From: DATENM01 sp045807765
GTDB taxonomy: Bacteria; Acidobacteriota; Blastocatellia; UBA7656
Length of the DNA stretch: 64,000 nt
Assembly (NCBI GenBank): GCA_045807765.1
Contig: JBJMGU010000220.1
Span: 1-64,000, forward strand
Direction: 5' to 3'
The notes under the pieces were generated by a model. The model saw nothing but the letters and a program-made list of their open reading frames with translations. It made no database searches and was not told where the DNA came from. This document shows, in pieces, positions 18,501 through 27,429 of this stretch (position 1 is its first letter; each line of letters opens with the position of its first letter). A program made the translations under genes and the position numbers.

Positions 18501-19942
18501 ATCAAGGGCCGATCATTGTTACGGCTAGCCCCACAGGCGTTTCGATCAACCGCGTTACGCTGGTCGGCGAAGGCACGAGCATCACCATCGAAGGCACGCT
18601 GGCGCGCAACGGCGGCGCGCAGTCGCGGCTCAACGTCAACGGCGAAGTCAACCTGCGGCTGCTGTCGTCGTTCACGCAGATCGCCTTTACGACCGGCATC
18701 GCGCGGGTTGACGCGTCGCTGGTCGGGCCGCTCGATTCGCCGCAACTGCTGGGCGTGGCGACGCTGCGCAACATCGGTGTGCGCGTCGTTGACGTGCCGC
18801 TCAGCCTGGCGCGCGGCAACGGCACAATTCGCTTTACCTCGAATCAAGCGGTGATCGAAAACTTCAGCGGCAATGCGCCGGGCGGCGGTACGATTCAAAT
18901 CAGCGGCGGCGCGGCGCTCGCGGGACTTGTGCCGGATCGCTGGCGCATTGAAACGACGCTCGATCAGGTCGGCGTCGAGTACCCGCGCGACACGCAGACA
19001 GTGATTGATGCCGAACTGACGCTGCAAGGCAATCGCCGCGTCCAGGTGCTGTCGGGCAATGCCGAGGTGCGCCGCGCTTCTTACACCCGCGACCTGACGA
19101 TTGAAGAATTGCTCGGCAGCAACGGCCCCTTATCGCCGACCTTCGTCGAAGTCGGGCCGGGCGGCGGCGGCGAAGGCGTCGGCGGTGGCGGCTTGCAAAC
19201 CACGCTTGACCTGCGCATCACCGCAGACAACACGCTGATTATCAAAAACAACATCGCCGACGCGGTCGGCAGCGCCTATTTGAACTTGCGCGGCGGGTTG
19301 GATGCGCCGGTGATCTCGGGGCGCGTGCTGCTGTCGCGCGGCACGATTGAATTCCGGCGCGGGCGCTTCGAGCTATCGCGCGGCATTCTGACTTTGCCGC
19401 CGCGGCGCGGCGCTGATCTCAGCCTCGACTTGCAATCTGAAGCCGACATCAGCGGCTATCACATCACCGTTGGTTTCAACGGCACGCTTTCCAAGTTGCA
19501 GACGACCGTTTCTTCGGACCCGCCGCTGCCAGAGCCGGATATCATCTCGCTGGTGCTGACCGGCAGTGTGTCGGGCCAACGCACAGAAGTCGCAGCGGTG
19601 ACGCAGACCGGGTTGGGGCTGGCGCAGTCTCTGTTATCCGCATCACTTTCGGAACAGATCGAGCGCGGCACCCAGCGCCTGTTCGGCACCAGCGGCAGCC
19701 GCTTCTCGATTGACCCGTTGTTGATCGGACGCGGCAGCGACCCGACGGCGCGCGTCACCTTTGGCCAGCGAATTACCAAAGACCTGACCGTGACCTATTC
19801 GCAGAACCTGACTTCGGGACCGTCGGGCATCGAGCGGGTGATCCTGGTCGAGTACCGCTTGAGCAATCGCTTCTCGGTCGTCGGCTACCGCAACGAGCGC
19901 GGCGAGCTGGGATTTGATGTACGCTTACGCAAACGCTTTTAA
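15503..19942 (+). CDS. TamB/AsmA-like translocation and assembly module protein
   Basis: 1479-aa envelope protein. An N-terminal membrane anchor (RKLLIAALALLGVILLLFIAVVFYI) precedes an AsmA-like start (LYLQSQVIDALSDFGIRAEIGS) and a very long series of beta-strands forming the lipid-transport/assembly groove of the TamB-YhdP superfamily. The C-terminal ~350 residues match the TamB (DUF490) domain: ADNTLIIKNNIADAVGSAYLNLRG, VISGRVLLSRGTIEFRRGRFELSRG, DIISLVLTGSVSG, and a terminal RLSNRFSVVGYRNERGELGFDVRLRKRF. ATG 15503 is preferred over TTG 15491, which lies in element A2. The stop overlaps the next gene's ATG (TAATG), coupling it to a BamA-like partner. Confidence 0.9.
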   Translation: MRRKLLIAALALLGVILLLFIAVVFYIRSGRLDLYLQSQVIDALSDFGIRAEIGSTHLDLRGYKVTLDDVKLYAGDAREPFGKLKQMTADFSVISYLRREINITHVTVNQPEVWMSVDAQGRSNLDKLHAPPSSEEEKKSSVTFLTALFEVNNAAFHYDDLQRNIHAVLPFDPSKDMAGLTLKLTPREPRALVDKINHDLALNFDKAQIIRDGQTINNIQASASAVVHYDEKNRAEQRIDDLSFKFGSDVGSINVSGNVESFAPLKYNLPQVEASAALEQIAKVFTPETRMKGAVGFKGAASGVDAEYTAKGLLTSDALTAGNVTVAGLQVNANLSGKGADYHATGEVTSSALTAEGFRVSGLRIKTNVEGSGDEYNATGALSTGQAAGRGVEISSVRVDDARVKGEGDRFNVSAALNVPALKSERISVSGLSGRLTADRSKVSLESFAAATLGGTVAGSATIAYGGGASSVDVQFRSLDLDQAATAAAARQVQVRGTANGTARLQFPGLDYQAATGRIDATFDAAVSPAESSTEPLPAKGEIALVANGRGFNVERAFVHSANSDLTVTGSIGWKGDADFDVKFDSADMAEVQRAVEAFGLVTDEMKQDYPVALNGPGQFTGRVSGSLDHPEVSGHLKLDSIQSAGDTVSDVPPQEVGSFEGDIAYSPALLRIDNAALVRPDGSRADFSLTARLDTQAAKDKNGIAVKANVQSFDLPSLVRMAQPGLANLIGRGTITGTIDLKGLPGPRSIEGTANLSLSAGEFNLPSTEEGQDVAKVTVPEFTGNITFANSELAVQNLRMRIGNQSEIQGEGRFNLDTYAYSLNATGKNIDLSDLSQKLSESVRMTGTADVTVTGQGKWGNTEDWSELNLNALVQGQNVTFNGRDLGNARVTAITENGLLKVEATANVLDKPRTLAATIDLRDREAYPVSANIEFTDTDIGPYLGLVAPELSGISGTATGTIKLSGPLRDPDKIQAVANLTKLEFGGAITERQRYTIANQGPIIVTASPTGVSINRVTLVGEGTSITIEGTLARNGGAQSRLNVNGEVNLRLLSSFTQIAFTTGIARVDASLVGPLDSPQLLGVATLRNIGVRVVDVPLSLARGNGTIRFTSNQAVIENFSGNAPGGGTIQISGGAALAGLVPDRWRIETTLDQVGVEYPRDTQTVIDAELTLQGNRRVQVLSGNAEVRRASYTRDLTIEELLGSNGPLSPTFVEVGPGGGGEGVGGGGLQTTLDLRITADNTLIIKNNIADAVGSAYLNLRGGLDAPVISGRVLLSRGTIEFRRGRFELSRGILTLPPRRGADLSLDLQSEADISGYHITVGFNGTLSKLQTTVSSDPPLPEPDIISLVLTGSVSGQRTEVAAVTQTGLGLAQSLLSASLSEQIERGTQRLFGTSGSRFSIDPLLIGRGSDPTARVTFGQRITKDLTVTYSQNLTSGPSGIERVILVEYRLSNRFSVVGYRNERGELGFDVRLRKRF

Positions 19943-22900
19943 TGAATCAGCAAGACAAGAGGCGGATGGGAAGACGAGGAGTAAAAGGCGATGCGGAGAC
20001 GCGGCGACACGGCGACGCGGCGATGGATGAAATTATTCAACCGCCATCTTCGCTGAACTTTTTTCGGTTCTCCGCGTCTCCGCATCTCGGCGTCTCGGCG
20101 TCGGTGTTTCTCTGTTGCCTGTTGTTGTCGCTCTGCGCGCAGGCGCAGACGGTGGAATTTCTCGGGCGGCAAGTGACCGGCGTGACCATCGAGATCGAAG
20201 GCGCGCCGGGCAGCACCGTGACCGAGATGCGCTCGCTGATTGATGTCGCGTCGGGACAGGATTATTCGCCGGGGCGCATTCACGATTCGCTGGTGCGGCT
20301 CTTTCGCTCAGGATTGATCGCCAACGCGCGCGTCGAAGCGACGGCAGATGGCGCCAGCGGCGTCGCCCTGCGCTTCTTCGTCCGTCCGCGTGCCCGCATC
20401 GATGCCATCGCCTTCGCGGGCACCCCCAACTTTCCGGCCACCGAATTGCGCGCCCGCCTGAATCAACTCGACCCTGGCCAGTTCGCCTCAAGCGCGGCGG
20501 TGCAACGCGGCCTCGGTGAGTTACAGGCATTCTATTCATCGCGCGGCTACCTCAAGGCGCAGATCACCTCTGACGTGCAGCTCGACCCGACCGGCACGCG
20601 CGCGACGGTCATCTACACGATCAACCCCGGCGAGCAAGCCAAGGTTTCGAAGTTCGAGATTACGGTCAGAGGCGAGCGCCTCGACTTCAGCAAGCTGCCG
20701 CACACGATTGTTGAAGGCCAGCCGTTTTCGGCTTCAGCCGTGCAGGACGTGATGGATCACCTGCGCGACTTCTACCTCAACCAGGATTATCTTGGCGCGC
20801 GCATTACTCAGAACATTACGTCCGACGTAAACACCAACACGGTGGCGGTCGGCATCAATGTCGTTTCAGGGCCGAAGATCACGGTCAGCGTCGAAGGGCT
20901 GGACATCAGCCGTGATCAGATGCGCAAGACACTGCCCTTCTTCAGACAGGGCGGCGTCGATGACTTCTCGCTTGAAGAAGGCGCGCGCCGCCTGCGCGAG
21001 TATGCGCAGGGCAAAGGTTATTTCTTCGCCAGCGTGACGCGCCCGCAGGCCCCGCGCCGGACGCAGACGGCGGCGACGCTGGTTTATAAGGTGACGACGG
21101 GCGGGCGTTACAAGCTGACCGACATCGAGATCAATGGGGTTGATGCCATCCCGCATCGCACGCTCGAAGAGCAGATGAAGTCGAAGCTGGCATCTTCGCT
21201 GCCGATTATCGGTAACCACTATGGCCTGACCAGTGACGATTACTTGCGGCAGGACGCCAACCTGATTCAGAAGCGCTTGCGCGAAGTCGGCTACCGGCGT
21301 GCTCACGTAGACGTGCGGCGCGGCGTGTCGCCGACCGGCAACAACCTGATCATCACCTACGACGTGCAGCAGGGACCGCGCACCTATGTCGAAGAGGTTG
21401 CCATTCGCGGCAATACGGTGTTGACCGTTGACGAGCTGCGGCAAGACCTGGAGATCAAGCAGGGCGAGCCGCTGGTGGCCTCGGTCGTCAACACGGATAC
21501 GGAGCGCTTGCTTTCGGCCTACACGACGCGCGGCTATGCGTCGGCGGAAGTGGTTTCGGAAGCGGTCGAGCTTGGCACCTTCGAAGGCCAGGATCGTGTG
21601 CGCCTGCTGTTTGCAGTCAACGAAGGCAACCGCGTTCGCATTCAGAGTGTGACGACGCGCGGCACGGCGCACAGCGATACCGGGCGGCTCGAACGCGACT
21701 TCTACCTTTTCAAAGCCGGTGACTGGCTGCGCAACGATCTGCTGCAAGAGACCGAGCAACAGCTTTACGACACCAACGCTTTCAACTCGGTCAACATCAC
21801 GTCTGAAGCGGTCGGCCAGACTGCCAACAACGTCGAAGAGCGCGCCGTCACCGTCAATCTGTTGGAAGCCAAGCGGCGCGACCTGTTGTTCGGCTTCGGC
21901 TATCAGGCAAACGTCAATACCAAGACGATCCCCGGCCTTGCTTTCCTGCACGGCCTCCGCGGCCTGACGCAGCTCACCTATTACAACCTCTTCGGCAAGC
22001 TCTACACCGGCAGCACGCAGATCCGTGTCGCCGAAAACGAGCTATTCGGACAGATTTCGTTGCAGAACCCGCGCCCGTTCGGCACACGATTCCCGACGCT
22101 GTTTTCGCTCTTCGCGCGGCGGCTGGGCGAGCGCGACTTTCGCTCTGACCGCTACACGGCGTCGTTGCAGGCCGAGCGCCGCGTGACCCCGAACTTTATC
22201 GTCTTCGCCAGTTACAACTTCGAGCGCATCAGCATCTTTGGCCTGCCCTGTCAGTTGAGCGAAGTCGAGGCGGGCGATTGTCCCGGCCTGTCGCTGGAAG
22301 AGATTCAGCGCAACTCGCGGCCCATCCGCCTGGGGCACATCGGGCCGAGCTTCGCTTATGACACACGGGATAATAAATTTGATCCGACCCAGGGGATGCA
22401 GACGATTGGCAGTTTTTATTTCGCCGCGAAGGCGCTGGGCGGCAACGAGCAATTCATTAAGCTCAGCCTTGAGCACAATCGTTACTACGCGCTGCCCCGC
22501 TTCCGCGACACGGTCTACTCGCTGTCGGGACGGGTAGGGCTGGCATCGCCGTTCGGTGGCCAAACCACGCTGCCGATCTCTGAGCGGTTCTTCGCCGGCG
22601 GCTCGCGCGACTTGCGCGGCTTCGGGTTTGAAGAAGCCGGGCCAACGATTCTGGTGCCGCAGCGCGACACGGCGGGCAACATCATTCGCAACTCGGATGG
22701 CACGCCGAAGCTGATGTTGAGCCCGCTGGGCGGCAACGCCGTGCTGGTCATCAACAATGAGCTACGCTTTCCGATCTGGCGCGACCTGGGCGGCGCGGTC
22801 TTTTCAGACACCGGCAACGTCTTCCAGCGCGTGCGCGACATGAAGCTGTCGAATATGACACAGACCCTCGGCTTCGGCGTGCGGGTTAAAACGCCGGTAG

Positions 22901-22995
22901 GCCCTGTGCGCTTTGACGTCGGCTTCCTGGTCTTCAACAAGCCGCCGGGCTATGCCAGTTATCATCTCCACTTCACGATTGGACAGACGTTCTAA
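19942..22995 (+). CDS. BamA/TamA-like outer membrane assembly protein (POTRA plus beta-barrel)
   Basis: 1017-aa Omp85 family protein. A cleavable hydrophobic segment (VFLCCLLLSLCAQAQ) is preceded by ~54 residues largely encoded by palindromic element D1. Several POTRA domains follow (about residues 70-640; e.g. IDAIAFAGTPNFPATELRARL, VEEVAIRGNTVLTVDELRQDL). The C-terminal surface-antigen barrel contains GFGYQANVNTKTIPGLAF, GHIGPSFAYDTRDNKFDPTQGM, ERFFAGGSRDLRGFGFEEAGP and VGPVRFDVGF. The stop-start overlap with tamB supports ATG 19942; internal ATG 20023 is an alternative. Pairing with TamB suggests a TamA-type partner. It is longer than E. coli BamA (810 aa). Confidence 0.92.
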   Translation: MNQQDKRRMGRRGVKGDAETRRHGDAAMDEIIQPPSSLNFFRFSASPHLGVSASVFLCCLLLSLCAQAQTVEFLGRQVTGVTIEIEGAPGSTVTEMRSLIDVASGQDYSPGRIHDSLVRLFRSGLIANARVEATADGASGVALRFFVRPRARIDAIAFAGTPNFPATELRARLNQLDPGQFASSAAVQRGLGELQAFYSSRGYLKAQITSDVQLDPTGTRATVIYTINPGEQAKVSKFEITVRGERLDFSKLPHTIVEGQPFSASAVQDVMDHLRDFYLNQDYLGARITQNITSDVNTNTVAVGINVVSGPKITVSVEGLDISRDQMRKTLPFFRQGGVDDFSLEEGARRLREYAQGKGYFFASVTRPQAPRRTQTAATLVYKVTTGGRYKLTDIEINGVDAIPHRTLEEQMKSKLASSLPIIGNHYGLTSDDYLRQDANLIQKRLREVGYRRAHVDVRRGVSPTGNNLIITYDVQQGPRTYVEEVAIRGNTVLTVDELRQDLEIKQGEPLVASVVNTDTERLLSAYTTRGYASAEVVSEAVELGTFEGQDRVRLLFAVNEGNRVRIQSVTTRGTAHSDTGRLERDFYLFKAGDWLRNDLLQETEQQLYDTNAFNSVNITSEAVGQTANNVEERAVTVNLLEAKRRDLLFGFGYQANVNTKTIPGLAFLHGLRGLTQLTYYNLFGKLYTGSTQIRVAENELFGQISLQNPRPFGTRFPTLFSLFARRLGERDFRSDRYTASLQAERRVTPNFIVFASYNFERISIFGLPCQLSEVEAGDCPGLSLEEIQRNSRPIRLGHIGPSFAYDTRDNKFDPTQGMQTIGSFYFAAKALGGNEQFIKLSLEHNRYYALPRFRDTVYSLSGRVGLASPFGGQTTLPISERFFAGGSRDLRGFGFEEAGPTILVPQRDTAGNIIRNSDGTPKLMLSPLGGNAVLVINNELRFPIWRDLGGAVFSDTGNVFQRVRDMKLSNMTQTLGFGVRVKTPVGPVRFDVGFLVFNKPPGYASYHLHFTIGQTF
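19985..20108. repeat. Palindromic element D1 with 8-bp tandem arms, inside the coding 5' end
   Basis: Left arm about 19985-20024 (GGCGATGCGGAGACGCGGCGAC...) and right arm about 20068-20108 are complementary, sharing GATGCGGAGACGCGG. Arms are built of GACGCGGA/GACACGGC-type octamers. The element lies within the reading frame of the BamA-like gene, between its coupled start and its signal-peptide core. It is translated as GDAETRRHGDAA and FSASPHLGVSAS. Confidence 0.82.
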
Positions 22996-23795
22996 TGAGA
23001 AGGCGAAAGACGACACGGAGACGCGGAGACGCGGCGAGGGAGAAAACGATGAAAGGCCGCAACGACAGGAAACCTATAGGCGACAGGCAAGCATCCCCGA
23101 TCTCCGCGTCTCCGCGTCGCCGCGTCGCCGCGTCTCTTTTGATCCTTGCCTTTTGCCTTCCACATTCTGCCGGGGCGACAGCCCCGCAGAATGTGGTGGA
23201 TCAGATCATTGCGCTGGTGAATGACGAGATCATCACGCGCAGCGATTTGCTGTGGAGTTTGGCGATGGACCCGCAAGCGCCCAGCCCGGCGGAAGGGGTT
23301 AGCTCTGAGTTGCTGCGCCAGAAGCTCGACGTGATGCTCGATCAACGGTTGATTGCGCAGGAAGCGCGCCGCGTGCCGACCGCCGAGATTACTGCCGAAG
23401 ATATCAATCAGCGGCGCGCGGCGCTAGTGAAAGGATTTCGCTCGGAGCAGGCATTCTTACAACGCACAGGGGCGGTCGGCCTGACCGTGGCGCGGGTTAA
23501 CGACTTGATCCGCGAGATGCTGTTGATTGAGCGCTTCGTCGACTTTCGCTTTCGCTCGTTCATCTTTGTGACTGAGGCAGAGATTCAGCGCTATTACGAC
23601 GAAACGCTGGCGCCGCGCATCCGCGAGCGCGGCCAGGTGGTGCCGGGGCTCGATGACCGGCTGCCGAATGAAAACATTACCGTGCGCGCTCGCATCACCG
23701 AAATCATCCGCCAGCAGAAGATCAATCAGGAGATTGACCGCTTCCTCAACGCCACCCGCCAGCGCGCCGACATCACCATTCTCACCGAGCCGTAG
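22995..23795 (+). CDS. SurA N-terminal-domain periplasmic chaperone-like protein
   Basis: 266-aa protein. The ATG at 22995 overlaps the upstream stop (TAATG); ATG 23049 (MKGRNDRK) is a possible internal start. The signal peptide has an Arg-rich n-region (SPRRRVAAS), encoded by the right arm of element D2, then LLILAFCLPHSAGA. The mature part matches the SurA N-terminal chaperone domain (VVDQIIALVNDEIITRSDLLW, LLRQKLDVMLDQRLIAQEARR, FVTEAEIQRYYDE), but the parvulin PPIase domains are absent. With TamB and the BamA-like protein it forms a three-gene outer-membrane assembly operon, acting probably as a periplasmic holdase for barrel proteins. Confidence 0.85.
   Translation: MRRRKTTRRRGDAAREKTMKGRNDRKPIGDRQASPISASPRRRVAASLLILAFCLPHSAGATAPQNVVDQIIALVNDEIITRSDLLWSLAMDPQAPSPAEGVSSELLRQKLDVMLDQRLIAQEARRVPTAEITAEDINQRRAALVKGFRSEQAFLQRTGAVGLTVARVNDLIREMLLIERFVDFRFRSFIFVTEAEIQRYYDETLAPRIRERGQVVPGLDDRLPNENITVRARITEIIRQQKINQEIDRFLNATRQRADITILTEP
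23000..23137. repeat. Palindromic element D2 with 8-bp tandem arms, inside the coding 5' end
   Basis: Left arm about 23005-23034 (GACACGGAGACGCGGAGACG...) and right arm about 23101-23137 (CTCCGCGTCTCCGCGTCGCC...) are complementary runs of GACGCGGA/GACGCGGC octamers. The element is inside the frame of the SurA-like gene; its right arm encodes ISASPRRRVAAS, immediately before the hydrophobic core of the signal peptide. Confidence 0.85.
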
Positions 23796-23813
23796 CCGGA
23801 CAAGCCGTGCGCC

Positions 23814-25424
23814 TTATCGGCTTCCGTGTCGCACAGGGATGAAGATGACTTTGTGACCGGGCGCGTCGGCTTCTATCGCTTCGCCCAGCGTGTCGCCGCG
23901 CGCCGCCAACGTCTCGGTTGGCGACGGCCCTGTGTCATGACGATAACGGATGAAGGCGATCCAGAATTGCGTGTCATCGATGCGGCTGTAGTCGTCAATG
24001 TACTGAACGCGCAGCCGCGCTTCGCTCGCTTGATCGAGATAGTATTGAATCGTCGTGCCGGTGACGCCTTGCCGCGTGTAGACCGGAACCGGGCCTTGAC
24101 CGATCTCCTGTTGAGCCATGCGCTCGACCAGCGGCTGCCAGTTGATCTTGTCACGATGCGTGAGCTGCAATGCGCCGCTCAACGCCGCCCACAACGCGAT
24201 CAGCGCAATGGTAAAATGGCGCAGCCTTCGCGGTTGCAGCGTTGTCACGGCAATGGCGACCAGCAACAGGTAAGCCGGAGCGACGACGATCAAGAACCGG
24301 CTGCCCCAGACCGATTGCGCCAGCAGATAACTCGCCGCGAAGGCGATGCCTGTCGGCAGCAGCGCCAGCAGCGCCAGCCATAAAAGAACATTGCTATCGG
24401 AATCGTTGACCCTATTCGCTTCCGTATTACTTTTGCCGCCGCGCGCGTCAGCGCATCCCACGCCATATTTTGCCTTCTTTAGTTGTCGCCACGACCAGAG
24501 CAAGAGGGGCGTGAAAAAGATTGCGCTTGAAAAGACGAGAGCGTAGGCACGCCACGAAGTATAGACCGGGCCGTTCAAGGTAACGTAGTGCTGAAAAAAA
24601 TCGGTTGCCGTTGGCCGCGTGTTCCATTTCAGATTCGGCCCCAGGCCGCCTTTATCGTAAGCCACTTCGGCAACGGCAAACATCCACGGCAGGAAGCCCG
24701 CGACCAGCGCCGCAACTGAAAGACTAAACGAGGCCAGAAGGTCGCGGCGCTTGATGATTACGAAAAGTGATTCAGCCGCGACGATCAGCCAGCCGTAATA
24801 ATGCGCATAGACCAGGATCAGGTTTGTCGCCAATAAAGCCAGTTGCAGAGCGAAGGCGCGGTGGCGGGCGTTCATGAGCCGCGCAAACAGCCACATCGAA
24901 GTCATGACCAACAACAGCAACAGGCTATACATTCTCAGTTCCTGCGCATAGTTGACCAGATATTCATTCACCGCCATCAGAAACAACGCCAGGTTGGTGG
25001 TCAACGGACGCAGCTTCAATTCGCGGCACAGCAAGACGAACGGCACGATGGCGAGCAGCGCGAAAAGCACCGGCAGCAGCTTCATCCACAGCAGCGCATC
25101 GCCGACGGCGATCCAGGCTTTCAGCAGGTAATAAAACAGCGGCGGGTGGACGACGTCGTTGATGACGGCGCGTTGCAACTGCGGCCATGTGCGATGCACG
25201 GTCTCGGCGCTGAAGACTTCGTCGCTGAACAGGCCATACGCCGCAAGCTTCCAAAAGCGCACGGCAGCAAACAACGCCACGATGAGCGCGAAGATCAGGC
25301 GGGACGCTCTGCCAAACCGCAGGGCGGGCGCATCTTTCGGGGCCATTGGCGAGGCCATTTCAAGACGCGAGCGCTGCGGCTGGAAATCAATGGCCGCCCG
25401 CCTTGCGGCCACATGGTCACTCAT
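23814..25424 (-). CDS. Membrane glycosyltransferase, GT39/ArnT-like (dolichol-phosphate-mannose mannosyltransferase fold)
   Basis: 536-aa GT-C fold protein with about 11 hydrophobic helices. The first periplasmic loop carries the acidic catalytic motif (AYGLFSDEVFSAETVH, Asp68/Glu69), and the next holds VHPPLFYYLLKAW, both typical of the PMT_2/ArnT group that transfers sugars from polyprenyl-phosphate carriers at the outer face of the inner membrane. The C-terminal ~130 residues form a soluble periplasmic domain. Its ATG overlaps the stop of the M3 peptidase gene by four bases (ATGA), so the two are coupled. Acceptor and donor are unknown. Confidence 0.82.
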   Translation of the reverse strand: MSDHVAARRAAIDFQPQRSRLEMASPMAPKDAPALRFGRASRLIFALIVALFAAVRFWKLAAYGLFSDEVFSAETVHRTWPQLQRAVINDVVHPPLFYYLLKAWIAVGDALLWMKLLPVLFALLAIVPFVLLCRELKLRPLTTNLALFLMAVNEYLVNYAQELRMYSLLLLLVMTSMWLFARLMNARHRAFALQLALLATNLILVYAHYYGWLIVAAESLFVIIKRRDLLASFSLSVAALVAGFLPWMFAVAEVAYDKGGLGPNLKWNTRPTATDFFQHYVTLNGPVYTSWRAYALVFSSAIFFTPLLLWSWRQLKKAKYGVGCADARGGKSNTEANRVNDSDSNVLLWLALLALLPTGIAFAASYLLAQSVWGSRFLIVVAPAYLLLVAIAVTTLQPRRLRHFTIALIALWAALSGALQLTHRDKINWQPLVERMAQQEIGQGPVPVYTRQGVTGTTIQYYLDQASEARLRVQYIDDYSRIDDTQFWIAFIRYRHDTGPSPTETLAARGDTLGEAIEADAPGHKVIFIPVRHGSR

Positions 25425-27397
25425 TCGGTGCCTTCGTCGAGCCAGGCTTGATAGGCAGCAAAGTTGAACGGACGCCCCAGAAAATCTTTAACGATCTCTG
25501 CCGCCGGGCGCGAGCCGCCGGGCGCGAGGATGGTTTCGCCATACTGGCGGGCGACGCCCGGCGCAAGCATCGCCTGGCGGTCGAATTTGCTGAACAAATC
25601 TTTGGCAATCACCAGCGACCACATATAGGTGTAGTACATCGCCGAGTAGCCGTCGAGGTGGCCGAAGGCGGTCTGGAAATGCGTGCCTTCGACGAACGGG
25701 AACGGCATGTACTGCTCGGTCAGGTTCCGCACCATCGCATCGGTGTCCACTTGCTGCGGGTCGCGTTCATGGACGGATAGCGACAGCTTGGCATAGAGCA
25801 TCTGCCGGCGAACGTGCAGCCCTTTGCCGAATTCCTTGGCGCGCTTCATCTGGCGCACGAGGGCGGCAGGAATCGGCTCGTCGGTTTGATAATGCCGAGC
25901 GAAAGTCTGCAAGGTGGTCGCGTCCCAGGCCCACTCTTCGAGCATCTGCGACGGCGCTTCGATGAAGTCCTGCTCCAGACTGATGCCGCCGATGCCGATC
26001 CACTGATGCCGGCCCGCCAGCAGCGAATGAATCAGGTGGCCAAACTCGTGGAAGAAGGTCACGACGTCGTCGTGCGTCATCAGGCCCGGATCGTCCGGGA
26101 TGCCACCGGGAAAGTTGCAGACCAGCGCAGCTTCGGGAATCTGCCGGTTGGCGACGCCTGTGCGAATGCCAAAATGCGCCGCGTGGTTGTACTTGTTCGG
26201 GCGCGGGTGCATGTCCAAAAAGAAGCGCCCGACCAGATTGTCGCCATCGTACATCTGCCAGCATTCAACCAGCTCGTGCCAGACGGGCGCGCCGGTGACG
26301 CGCTCAAAGCAGACACCGAACAACGTCGCCGTCACATCAAGCACGCCCTGCTTGACCCGCTCGTAGGCGAAGTAAGGACGCACCGATTGCGAGTCGAAAT
26401 CGAACGCGGTCTGGCGCACCTGCTCGGCATAATAACTGGTCTCCCAGGCGTTAATGATTTCAGCACCGGGATCATCCTGCCGCTTACGCTTGAGCAGTTG
26501 CAGGTAATCGCCTTCGGCACGCGCCCGCGACGCTTCGATGATGCGGTCAATGAAGTTGCTGGCGACACGGGCGCTGCCGGCCATCTTATCGGCGGTGATG
26601 TAATCGGCCCACGACGCGAAGCCGAGCAGCGTCGCCAGCTCGTTCCGGCGATGCAGCATACGGTTTAGCACTTCGATGTTCTGCGGATAGGCGCGGTTGT
26701 GATATTCGAGGTGCATCGCCAGTCGCAGGGCTTCGCTCCTGGCGTAAGAGAAGACCGGCAGCGCGTCCGGGTAATCAATCGTCAAGCAGATGCGTCCCGC
26801 ATCGTCGGGTTTGTGGCGGGCGATGAAATCGGCGGGCAGGCCATCAAGCTCCGAGGGATCGTTGACCGTCACGGTGCGCAGGTCGCGGCGGATGTTGCGC
26901 GAAAAGTCCTGGCCGATCTTTACCAGCTCATCACGCAGCGCGGTGATCTTTTGGCGCGTCGCTTCGTCTTTGTCGACGCCCGCCAGGCGGAAATCGCGCA
27001 GCGTTTTCTCGACATAATAGCGCGTCTCCTGGTCGGCATCTGCCGTGTCCAGCCGTGCGAGCGCGGCGTACACTTCATGGTTGAGCGACAGGGCATTCGC
27101 AAACGCCGCGGCCTTCTGATTGCCTTCCTCGGCGACGGCGCGAAAGGCTTCGTCCGGATGGACGTTCTGCACCAGATCGGTTTGATAAAGCGCGCTATCG
27201 AGGTGCAGCAGCATATCGTCATAAACCCGCAAGGTGTTGGCAATCGTTCGCGGGCCGCTGACTTCGAGCAGACGCGCGAGCACCTGTTGCGCGGCCACGA
27301 GGTGCGCATCCATGTGCGCGGCAAACTGCGCGGCGTCGGGCCGGTCGCCCCAGAAGGGCATGCCGGCAGGCGTAGCAGGATTTATATGATCAGCCAA
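25421..27397 (-). CDS. M3 family zinc metallopeptidase (thimet oligopeptidase-like)
   Basis: 658-aa soluble zinc peptidase that probably degrades short peptides in the cytoplasm; no signal peptide is present. The zinc motif is FFHEFGHLIHSLLAG (HExxH at about residues 449-453), with the third ligand Glu in QDFIEAPSQMLEEW about 27 residues later, as in family M3. A substrate-recognition region DGYSAMYYTYMWSLVIAKDLFSKF lies near the C terminus (GHLDGYSAMYY is characteristic). Length matches oligopeptidase A/thimet (650-700 aa). It is the first gene of a two-gene minus-strand unit with the GT39-like gene and divergent from purF. Confidence 0.92.
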   Translation of the reverse strand: MADHINPATPAGMPFWGDRPDAAQFAAHMDAHLVAAQQVLARLLEVSGPRTIANTLRVYDDMLLHLDSALYQTDLVQNVHPDEAFRAVAEEGNQKAAAFANALSLNHEVYAALARLDTADADQETRYYVEKTLRDFRLAGVDKDEATRQKITALRDELVKIGQDFSRNIRRDLRTVTVNDPSELDGLPADFIARHKPDDAGRICLTIDYPDALPVFSYARSEALRLAMHLEYHNRAYPQNIEVLNRMLHRRNELATLLGFASWADYITADKMAGSARVASNFIDRIIEASRARAEGDYLQLLKRKRQDDPGAEIINAWETSYYAEQVRQTAFDFDSQSVRPYFAYERVKQGVLDVTATLFGVCFERVTGAPVWHELVECWQMYDGDNLVGRFFLDMHPRPNKYNHAAHFGIRTGVANRQIPEAALVCNFPGGIPDDPGLMTHDDVVTFFHEFGHLIHSLLAGRHQWIGIGGISLEQDFIEAPSQMLEEWAWDATTLQTFARHYQTDEPIPAALVRQMKRAKEFGKGLHVRRQMLYAKLSLSVHERDPQQVDTDAMVRNLTEQYMPFPFVEGTHFQTAFGHLDGYSAMYYTYMWSLVIAKDLFSKFDRQAMLAPGVARQYGETILAPGGSRPAAEIVKDFLGRPFNFAAYQAWLDEGTE

Positions 27398-27429
27398 AGC
27401 GAAGAGCGACCTCCGTCAGCAGAAGAGTA

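Noticed and set aside
20866..21951. 361-aa minus-strand open frame inside the BamA-like gene
   Set aside because: It is the antisense of conserved POTRA-coding sequence and shows no recognisable domain.
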